From Rugalucina vietnamica (taxonomy: Eukaryota > Mollusca > Bivalvia > Lucinida > Lucinidae), in NCBI GenBank assembly GCA_964017185.1, contig OZ024871.1:56905226-56969225 (forward strand): 64,000 nt of DNA. The letters are read 5' to 3'. Position numbers and translations under genes: made by a program. Below are positions 11,801-23,800 of this stretch, in pieces; positions within the stretch are counted from its first letter, which is position 1, and every line of letters begins with the position of its first letter. Below the pieces are notes generated by a model. It was not told the DNA's origin. It saw only the letters and a list, made by a program, of their open reading frames with translations, and did not search any database.

Positions 11801-14800
11801 AAAAATGATGTAAATTTGTCAAAAATCACTTTTTCAGTACATGTATTATAATTCTTCATGCACATCTTCAATATGTGTGGAACATGTCTGCAAAGTATTG
11901 AAAAGAAATACTGAAAGCCCTGGGAGGAGTTGATTTCACAAAATATGCACTACCAACCATTATTGTATATAAGCAATGGTCAAAAAATGGCTATGTTAAA
12001 AATGCTGTAAATTTGTCAAAAAATTAATTTTTCAGTATTATAATTCTTCATGCACATATTCAATATGTGTGGAACATGTCTGCAAAGTATTGAAAAGAAA
12101 TACTGAAAGCCCTAGGAGGAGTTGATTTCACAAAATATGCACTACCAACCATTATTGTATAAGCAATGGTCAAAAAATGGCTATGTTAAAAATTGCTGTA
12201 AATTTGTCAAAAATTATTTTTTCATCATCATAATTCTTCATGCACATCTTCAATATGTGTAGAACATGTCTGCAAAGTATTGAAAAGAAATACTGAAAGC
12301 CCTAGGAGGAGTTGATTTCACAAACTATGCACTACCAACCATTATTGTATATAAGCAAAGGTAAAAAAATGGCTATGTTGAAAAATGCTGTAAATTTGTC
12401 AAAAAGTATTTTTTTATCATTATAATTCTTCATGCACATCTTCAATATGTGTGGAACATGTCTGCAAAGTATTGAAAAGAAATACTGAAAGCCCTAGGAG
12501 GAGTTGATTTCACAAACTATGCACTACCAACCATTGTTGAATATGGCAATTATCGAAAATTGGCTAAGTTCAAAATGCTGTAAATTTGTCAAAATTTATT
12601 TTTTCAGCATCATACTTCTTCATGCATATCTTCAATATCTCTGGCACATATCTGCAAAGTATCAAAACAGAATATTGAAAGCTGTAGGAGGAGTTGATTT
12701 CACAAAGTATGCACTATTAGCACTATGGCAAACATTCTATGCATAGGTTTAAAAAGTCCCATAACTCTTGCAAAACTGACCCTTTGGCCCCTAAATTCAT
12801 ATCACACATGTGTTGTCTAATGGTGCAGGTGTGTTGAAAATTTGAAGAACATCGGGCAAAAACTACTTAAGTTATTCAGCAAAGATGTCAAAATGTTGAC
12901 GGAATGACGGAATCACGGAGTCACGGAATCACGGAATTACGGACAGGCTGAAAACAGTATACCCCCCTTAAACTTCGTTTTGCGGGGGGTATAAATATAT
13001 CTGGAACAAATCTACAAAGAATCTAAAAGAAACATTGAAAGCCCTAGGAGGAGTTGATTTCACAAAGTATGCACTACCAACCATTATTGTATATAAGCAA
13101 TGGTCAAGAAATGGCTATGTTGAAAAATGATGTAAATTTGTCAAATATCATTTTTTCATTATTATAATTATTCATGCACATCTTCAATATGTGTGGAAAA
13201 TGTCTGCAAAGTATTGAAAAGAAATACTGAAAGCCCTAGGAGGAGTTGATTTCACAAACCATCATTGTATATAAGCAATGGTCAAAAAATGGCTATCTTA
13301 AAAAATGCTGTAAATTTGTCAAAAATTAATTTTTCAGTATTATAATTCTTCATGCACATCTTCAATATGTGAGGAAGATGTCTACAAAGTATCAAAAAGA
13401 AATACTGAAAGCCCTTGGAGGAGTTGATTTCACAAAATGTGCACTACCAACCATTTTTGTATATAAGCAATGGTCAAAAAATGGCTATGTTGAAAAAAGC
13501 TGTAAATTTGTCAAAAATTATTTTTTCAGCATTATTATTCTTCATGCACATCTTCAATATGTGTGGAACATGTCTGCAAAGTATTGAAAAGAAATACTGA
13601 AAGCCCTAGGAGAAGTTGATTTCACAAACTATGAACTACCAATCATTATTGTATATAAGCAATGGTCAAAAAATGGCTATGTTGAAAAATGCTGTAAATT
13701 TGTCAAAAATTATTTTTTCAGCATTATAATTATTCATGCACATCTTCAATATGTGTGGAACATGTCTGCAAAGTATTGAAAAGAAATACTGAAAGCCCTA
13801 GGAGGAGTTGATTTCACAAACTATGCACTACCAACCATTATTGAATATGGCAATTATCGAAAATTGGCTAAGTTCAAAATGCTGTAAATTTGTCAAAATT
13901 CATTTTTTCAGCATAATACTTCTTCATGCATATCTTCAATATCTCTGGCACATATCTGCAAAGTATCAAAACAGAATATTGAAAGCTGTAGGAGGAGTTG
14001 ATTTCACAAAGTATGCACTATTAGCACTATGGCAAACATTCTATGTATAGGTTTAAAAAGTCCCATAACTCTTGCAAAACTGATCCTTTGGCCCCTAAAT
14101 TCATACCACACATGTGTTGTCTTATGGTGCAGGTGTGTTGAAAATTTAAAGAACATCGGGCAAAAACTACTTAAGTTATTCAGCAAAGATGTCAAAATGT
14201 TGACGGAATGACGGAATCACGGAGTCACGGAATCACGGAATTACGGACAGACTGAAAACAGTATACCCCCCTAAAACTTCGTTTTGCGGGGGGTATAATG
14301 AGTCCACACTCGCCCAGCTTGTTGAAGATGTTGTTAATACTTACTGGACAGTACAGTGAGTAGGAATATGTAATCTGAGAATGAAATGAGTCCACACTCG
14401 CCCAATTTGTTGAAGATGTTGTTAATACTTACTGGACAGTACAGTGAGTAGAAATATGTAATCGGAGAAAGAAATGAGTCCACACTCGCCCAGCTTGTTG
14501 AAGATGTTGTTAATACTTACTGGACAGTACAGTGAGTAGAAATATGTAATCGGAGAAAGAAATGAGTCCACACTCGCCCAGCTTGTTGAAGATGTTGTTA
14601 ATACTTACTGGACAATACAGTGAGTAGAAATATGTAATCGGAGAAAGAAATGAGTCCACACTCGCCCAGCTTGTTGAAGATGCTGTCAGGTTCTATATCC
14701 AACTCGATTTTCTCTAACTGCAAGAGAAAAAGTTATGTTTTGCGTGAATTTCTTACAAAATATAATGAAATTCAATGACTTGATTACACATCCAACATTC

Positions 14801-17800
14801 TGAACAGGGGAATTCTAAAATACTGAAACCAATTTAATTTTGTTTGCTGTACATTAATTTCTAATTTTTGCAAACCTCTGAAGAAGCCCCATTTGTTACA
14901 TGGTATAAGGAAAATAAACAATTTGCCAGTAAAATTAACCATGTTAAATGTATGGCACTTTTTCCCCACCATAAATTGTTGTCAATGATCAAATGAAACA
15001 TTTTAAGGGACTCAGTATTTTTTTTTTCACTTTTGAAATTAAAAACTCATTGAGTTTTAGTCTAAAGTAAACAAATCTGGTTAAAGTTATTTCTGCATAA
15101 GTCTTGTCTACATTTTTCTAATGCTACATGTATTAGACAAAAAGCTTATTAAATCTACAGCATTCAATCATCATCTAACTTATACTGCCAAATGAGCTGT
15201 GTCATGAGGAAATCAGATTTTTGCCTATGCGAAAACAAAGGTGCAGATCAGCTTTACTGTAACTGCCAAGCTGATCAGCGCTTCGTTTTCGCTACATGGA
15301 TAGTAAACTTCCTCTTCTACTTATATCCCAAATTTCAAGCTTCTAACCTTCTTCTGTAGTTGCAGATGCCGGTTTGTGTCGGACCTGGTTGGAAACCCCA
15401 AAGACCAGTTTTCTCGAATTGCGGCTCAAATAATACAGACTTGATTAGTTCAAACATAAGCTCCAACCTCAACACTCCTTTTTACTATGACAGTACATGT
15501 ATATTGCTGCTGAAATGACACACAACATGAAATATCCTGCTCTTTTTGCCAGGTTTATACGGTCACTGATGAGGATCTTTGAAATATACAAGAAATTAAG
15601 AAATGACCCCTCTTCTTCTGAGTTTGACAAGATACAACACAAACTGAATTTTACCAGCTACAGAAGATATAGTTTGAGGCTTTACTTTGAGTTAAACAGT
15701 GGTATGGAGGGATTGTACTACTTGTAGACTTGTACGGGGAAAAACTGCATAACTGCAAACTGCACAGTTTATGTGCAGCTAATCTTTATTTCCTCATACA
15801 AAAAGACTGGTTTTCTCATGATTAAGGCTCAAATGACCTTTCAATCGGGTTATTCTATTTTTTTTTTTTTTTTTTGCTCTTTCAACAATGTTTGAGTACC
15901 CCTAGCTGAAACAACTTTCTTAGACCACAGGAAATCAGAATTGATAAAATCAAGGACATCCCATTCAGTTTATCTTAGTAGAATGAAAGAAGAAGACCAT
16001 GTTGCAAAGCACTTGTTCATAAAATGGCTAATGAAAAGAAAGATTCTAACGTTGTGAAAAAAGATGACTAATTCACTAGACATTTGTAACCACTGACCCC
16101 CACCCCCTGGGGAGGGCGGGGGATAGCTGTGGAAATGAGCGGGGCTTTGACCAAATTTTTGCCACAGTACTGCAGGGGAAATACCTGGAGTTTGCTTTAT
16201 ATAGGCAAAAAGGTCCATGAAATGAAAAGATGGCAGGCTGCGGGGGAAATCAACGAGCAGTCCCGCCGGCTTGGGCTTGTAGCAGGAATTTGCTGGACCA
16301 AAAGTCAAAGTCCCTGCTATTCCCTGGGGGTGGGAGGTGGTGGTTACAAATGACTAGTGCATAAGAACATTATAGACTGAATTGCATCAAAAGTTCTAAG
16401 CAAATTAACCCTGGCTGTAATACCGCTCTCACATATACAGAATTTCCCTTGCGAATGCCCTACCGAATGCAATTTTCCGCAAATTCGCATTGATCGCTAG
16501 AAAATCGGTAGCATTCGGTAGTATTTGTAAGCATTCGTAAGCATTCGGTGAAAATTTCAAGTTGTTGCGAAAATTAGGAGCATGCTATTCGTAAAATAAT
16601 CGTAAGCAATTCGGATTGATTGCAAGACATTTGTAACGATGGCATGGCATTCTTAAGGATTCGGTAGCATTAAAATCTATTGAGTTTCGATGTCCGTAAA
16701 GAATCGCTAGAGAATCGCAATATTTTCACATTCAAGACTCAATTTTAAGCATAGTTTATTTATTTATTTATTTATTCTGGGACATTCCTTCAAGTAAAAG
16801 CCATTATTTATGGTGTTATGCATTAAGCTATCCATAAATGTATGGCAGGCAAATTAAAGCCCTGTGAAATTTAGGTTTGTTCAGTAAAATTGTCTTCTTT
16901 ATTATGAAAATCGCAACTTCAGATAAACAACAAAGTGTTGTGTGTTTCAAGAGAAGACTGGGATCAGTAATGACATATTTTTCCATGTCCCTTGGTATTG
17001 TAGATTATTTCGATTTACATTGATATTATTTTGCTACAATGCTTGCGAATAAGTGACAAATTCAAACAATTTGTGACAAATTCAAACAATTTGGCAAGGC
17101 GTTTGTAAGACGTTCGCATTATTTGTAGCGGCATTTGCAGGCTGTCAACCAAGTCTTCTAAAAAATATAGGAGTTTATATAGGAATTTTTTCTAAGAAAT
17201 ATAGGTTTTAGCTCATTTTGAGGAAGAAATATAGGAGTTTTCTCCTGAAAATCGCTTCATTCTATGCCCTTATACTAACAATCCTTACCTACACACTCAC
17301 TTTTTCTACATTAATATATGTCTAAAATATCTAGATAAAGTAACCATTCAGTTCCACAGACAGGTAACCATTCATGTGATGATGAAGTGTGCTGAAGCAT
17401 TATGCAGAATGGTTAATTCTACACAGGCCCATTAGCAGACTCTCACAGAATTAAAGGTTATACAAAGGCATTCGTTTGGCAAAATAAAGACTTTTTCATT
17501 GAAAATATATATTTATAAAGAATAAATAGAAAATTTAGGTCAACATCTTTTCTACTTCTTAACTTAGATCTTCTTTTATTTTTCACTAATCATATATAAA
17601 AGTAGAAAATACCAAAAAAAAAAAAATAACATTGTGAAGAAGTGAGTTATCTTTCTTAAAGATAAAATAAATCCACAACTTCGAATCTCAGCTGGAATTT
17701 GAAAGTCTATAATATAAAACCGAATGTTTATTAATACATGTACTGTATGTAATAATCTCTTGAAATTAGGCGGGGGTCTGGGGGCCCCCCAGGCCCCCAG

Positions 17801-20800
17801 AAGCTCTAAGGCACTTACCTTTGTCTCCTGTGATCTCAGCTTTTCCTGGGATCAATTATACACTGTACAGTTGCATCAATTTACACCAAAATTAAGGCAT
17901 AGAAAGAAAGAAAATAGATATAAAAAAAAAGACACAATGTAAAAAATATGACAACTTTGATGGAAACTAGGATATATAATTTATTAATTGTTATGAAAAT
18001 GGGACAAGCTTTTGACTTAAAAGTAATCCTGACTAAGGAGTGACATTATGACCATTTATGCACTATATAATATACAGTATGAATATGATTTTATTTAAAA
18101 AATAAATATTTAGTTATTTACAATATATAATCATTCATCCGCAACAAATTTTACTAAAAATATAGGAAATATTTTCAAAATATAGGAGTATTTATAGGAA
18201 TATAGGAGGTGCTAAAAAATATAGGATTTGGACCCAAAATATAGGAGAGGATGGTTGACAGCCTGCATTTGTAAGCGTTCGTAATATTCGTAAGGCATTT
18301 TCAAGAATTCGGCGGTGTGGATGATAATCAATCGCAGCCTTCTTAAGACATTTGTAAGGATCCGCAAGCATTCTTAACGAATTCGCAAAAACATCGTTTT
18401 CTACAAGCCCCGCCCTGTCCATTCTCATCATATTCGGTAATTTCAGCGCGAATTTCAAATTTTAGGATTCGCAAGGGATATTCGGTATATGTGAGAGCAG
18501 CATTAAGGAGGTTTGAAAATAATGCTCAAATGGAATTGCTTGTTAAGGATAAATTTCAGCATCTCAGTCAACAATTTTTCTATCATTTTGGAACGAAGCC
18601 ATTGCTTCCTGGGTACTTTACCAGCATTTATATAGACAGTAAATGAGCCGCCTCATGGGAAAACCAACAATCTGCATAGGCGAAAACAAACCGTGAAGCT
18701 GATCAGCGACTTTGTTTTCGCTACTCGGATAGTACAATTCCTCTTCTATTGAAATTCAAAATTTCAAGCTTCTAGCTCTTTCCTGTGCTTGTACAGGCTG
18801 GTTTGTGTCGGACCTGTTCGGAAACCACATTGTTGGTTTTCCCACGAGGCGGCTCAAATGTATTTTTCTGAGGAAGCAGAAGGTGTTGAACCTCCGACCT
18901 CTCATTCTATTCTATCGTTACGAATACATGCCTATGTAATATACAGATCTTTAAAAATTGTAAAAACTGAAAATTTTTAGTTGAAATATTTTGATATTTT
19001 TCTTATTTTTGCTCAAAACATAGATTGTGGGTACAAGTCAGAATCACCTGACCGAGGTGATTCTAACGAGTATCAACAATCTATGTTTTAGACTAAAAAT
19101 AAGAAAATAAGGTATACCCCTACAGACCCCAATTTTTACTATATAAAAGTGGGGTTTAAGGGGGTATGCATTTCACCGACATGTTTTCCTGATGGATTGA
19201 GTCATTGCACTCTCATTGACATGAAAACCAGGACTAGTTGTTCAATGCATTGTTGGTGTAATATATTGATTTTATAGATCAGCTTTTTTTTTTAGAATTT
19301 GCAAAGCACACAACTATTAACATATCAATGTGTAAAATTACAATAAATTTTAATAACTTTATTGTTTTTGAACAACTGGCCCAATGAATATGTGCAAGAA
19401 GAGTTGGAAAGCCAATTGTGCATAAAAATATTCTACTCTCTACTTGTACACTGCAATGATCTTAATGTAATAGACACAGCTTCTAATTATTCAAACACAA
19501 GTTGAGTAAAATCTTGGTGATATATTTTCTTACCTCATTACTCTGTAAGGTAGGGCAGAATACCATATTATAAATACAAAACTACAAGAGACCCTCTTTA
19601 AAACATTATTTTTGACCAAATTATTTGAAATAGTTGTTATCCCGTAAGTTCAGAAATTTTTGTGTGACTTTATTTTATATCTTTTCTATTACAAATTATT
19701 AGCATGTTCTCGAATTTGTGAGTCATGCAGTCTATTTGGCTTATAAACCAGAGGACCAATGGTCCTGTAAATGCTCACCTGAGTCTGCTGCATATACCAA
19801 TAAACATGTTTGAATATTATGGTATTTAACCCCAGTGCAGGGGCAGATGAAGCCTTTGGGCCGTTTTCTTTTTTCAGAATAATCAATATACTGTCCATGG
19901 ATGCTTCACGCCAAGTTTCATTAAAATCAATCTATTGGTTTCAGAGAAGAAGATATTTGAAGGGTTTTTACCATATATGGACATGGTGGCCATCTTGGTC
20001 ATGTGACTTAGATTATTAATATACACATTGGTTCCCCCATCCTATAGATGCTTCACATAAAATTTGGCTTCAATTGGCCAAGTGGTTTAAAGGAGAAGAT
20101 GTTTGAATATTATGGTAATATTATACAATTATTGACTTCAATGAGGTAGATATAAGGATTTATCTACCTGAAAAAGTGATATTCACCGAGGCCGGAGGCC
20201 GAGGTGAATATCACTTTTGAGGGTAGATAAATCCTTATATCTACCGAAATTGAAGTCAATAACTGTTTTGTTATATGACTTTTCAAGTATTTTAATGTCT
20301 ATTTTATAACAAATAAATAAACAAAATCATATCAGGTGTTAACGAAGGCTAGACAATGAGGAACAATTGATTATGCTTGAAAGATAAGTTTTTAGTTCTT
20401 AATAAAACCTATGTTATGGGTACTCATAACCATGACGAGGCAATTCCAATGGATACCAACAACATAGATTCTTATGAAAAATAAACAAAATTATCCCTTA
20501 ATTATCATTAAGTACATCTCACTATCTAGTGCTTTGTTTACCTGTAATAGTGTGTTACTGCAAAGCCTGTATATTTCATGAACTGAAATGAGTTCAGGCT
20601 ATTTATAGCTAACTGGCAGGTTTTAAACACAAACATCAAATCATGTCAATTTCATGAAGCCCAAGTTGATTTCATGCTGGTGCTATTTTTGGGTACTCAG
20701 GAGCGTAATATAGATTTTGGAGGTTAATATAGAAAACCTGTCAAAATAATTAACCTCCAGGAACTGGTTTGATCTGGTTTTCATCAGTTTGGTCTAGTTT

Positions 20801-23800
20801 CAGAGAAATATAAGGATTTATTAATACTGAATGAACCAATCAGGAGACAGGATTTACTTCAGTCATATAACAAACATGTATATTGCCCCGGGGTGTGGAC
20901 ATATGAGCCCTTAAGCCCCGTTTACACATTCACGATTTTTTCTACGATTCACCACGATTCACCCCGATTTTTCATGGTCAGAAAAATCGGGATGGATCGT
21001 GGTGAATCGTGGCGAAAAGTGGAAATATTCAGTATCTCTACGATTCTAGTAAGAATGTCCACGATCTGAGTACGGTGTCTGTAAGGTATCGCTACGAATC
21101 AATGACGATTCATGACGGCAACGCTACGGTCAATGAGGATTAACCATGATGGCACAACGAATGCTCACGGTGCTTGCACGGTTCGATACGGTATTAGTAC
21201 GATTCACGGCGGTAGCCGTCGTGGCCAATCGTGGAGCTCCGTAGCGAAACCGTGGATGATTCGTAGGACAACCGTACACAATTCGTGGTGAATCGTGAGA
21301 GTTTGTGGTGTAAAAGATTCCAAGGTTTCGCAACGGAGCTCCACGATTGGATACGATCTCTCACGAATAGCCTTGAATATAGCTACGGTGTCAGTAGCAA
21401 TAAGCAAGATTCCGCTACGGTTGCGCTACGAATTAGGCCACACCCATTTACCACCACAATTCACCACGGTACGCCACGAATGTTTTAAACAGTTTAAAAC
21501 TTCCGTAGCGCTGCCGTAGAGTTTCCCGAATCATCACGATTCATCAAGATTCACCACGATTCACTACGGTTCTACTACGAATGACCACGGTACACGACGA
21601 TTTTACAAATCGTGGCGAATCGTAGCGGCACCGTAGCCAAAAATCGTGAATGTGTAAACGGGGCTTTAGGTCCATTTCTTTTTCAGAATCGTTAATATTT
21701 AGTCCTACTACCCATTTCCTGCAAGATTTTCACCTCAAATGACTTTTTAAAAGTTTTCCACATTCCAATGCATTGGCGACCTATGTTGACCTTGTCGTAA
21801 AATAGGTCAAGGTCGCCACAGGGTCATGATTTATATATACATTGTAGTACTTCAGCCATTGGTGCTTCATACCAAGTTTCTTTGAAATCGATCCTCAAAA
21901 TTCGGAGAAGAAGATTTTTGAAGGGTTTTTACCATATATGGGCATGGCAGCCATCTTGGTTATGTGAACTAGATAATTTATATATACATTAATTCCCCCA
22001 TTCCATAGATGCTTCACATACAATTTGGCTTTGATTCGCCAAGCGGTTTCAGAGGAGAGGATGTTTGAATATTATGGTAATATACATGTATATTGCCCCG
22101 GGGTGGGGGCAGATGAGCCCCTGGGGACCTATGTTGACCTTGCCGTAAAAAAAGGTCAAGGTCATCAGAGGGTCATGATTTATATGCACATTGTAGTACT
22201 TCAGCCATCGATGCTTCATGCCAAGTTTCTTTGAAATCGATCCACCTTTTCTGGAGAAGAAGATTTTTGAAGGGTTTTTACCATATATGGGCATCGCGGC
22301 CATCTTGGTCATGTGACCTGGATTATTTATATATACACTGATTACCCCTTCCTATTGATACTTCACATAAAATTTGGCTTTGATTGGCCAAGCGGTTTCA
22401 GAGGAGATGATGTTTGAATATTATGGTAATATACATGTATATTGCCCCGGGGTGGGGGCAGATGAGCCCCTGGGGTCCGATTTTTTTCAGAATCATTAAT
22501 ATTCAGTCCTACTGCCCATTTCCTGCAAGACTTTCACTTTAAATGACTTTAAATGACATTTTAAAAGTTTTCCCTATTCAAATGCATTGGCGACCTATGT
22601 CGACCTTGCCGTAAAATAAGTCAAGGTCATCACAGGGTCATGATTTATAAACACATTGTAGTGCTTGAGCCATCAATGCTTCATGCCAAGTTTCTTTGAA
22701 ATCGATCCACCTGTTCTGGAGAAGAAGATTTTTGAAGGGTTTTTTGACCATATATGGGCATTGCGGCCATCTTGGTCATGTGACCTGGATTATTTATATA
22801 TACATTGATTACCCCTTCCTATTGATGCTTCACATAAAATTTGGCTTTGATTGGCCCAGCGGTTTCAGAGGAGATGATGTTTGAATATTATGGTAATATA
22901 CATGTATATTGCCCCGGGGTGGGGGCATATGAGCCCCTGGGGTCCAATTTTTTTAAGAATCATTAATATTCAGTCCTACTGCCCATTTCCTGCAAGACTT
23001 TCACTTTAAATGACTTTAGATGACATTTTAAAAGTTTTCCCCATTCAAATGCATTGGCGACCTATGTTGACCTTGCCGTAAAATAAGTCAAGGTCATCAC
23101 AGGGTCATGATTTATATATACATTGTAGTGCTTGAGCCATCAATGCTTCATGCCAAGTTTCGTTGAAATCAGTCCACCGGTTCTGGAGAAGAAGATTTTT
23201 GAAGGGTTTTTACCATATATGGGCATGGCGGCCATCTTGGTCATGTGACCTGGATTTCTTATATACACATTGGTTCCCCCTTCCTATAGATGCTTCATAT
23301 AAAATTTGGCTTTGGTTGGCCAAGCGGTTTCAGAGAAGATCTTTGAAATTGTGGACGGACGGACAAACCCACGATCAGGTACATCCGTGGCTATGCACTA
23401 TGTGGCAAAAATCACTATGTGGCTACCAATTTAAAGTGGCAAAATTCTATCCAAGTATCAAGTGGCAATTTTCTTCTACCAATATAAAATTCTGTCCAAT
23501 ATTCAAGTGGCAACTCTTTTAAGTGGCAAATGTCTAAATTTTTGTGTGGTAAATCTTATAATTGATCTACAAGAACAAATTTTAAGTGGATTTTGTTTTT
23601 CACTGCACTAGGGTTATCCCCCTTATTATAGCTTTTGGACAGTATCAATGTGGAATGAAAACAAGTTTTTTTTATTTTCTGTCCCTAACTTTAGCCCCTT
23701 AAATTTTAGGCACATAGTATATGGACACCAAGTAGCCACTTAAATTTTAGGCACATAGTATATGGACAACAACTTGCCACATAAAACTTAGCCACATGGT

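Noticed and set aside
21130-21519. Overlapping ORFs of about 70 codons on both strands
   Set aside because: They arise from CACGATTC-type repeats that lack stops; no motif and mirror-image on both strands.
23163-23522. 119-codon ORF
   Set aside because: Lies across pearl-like repeat and inserted MITE; similar phrases occur in other copies at 22696 and 36064 with different frames.
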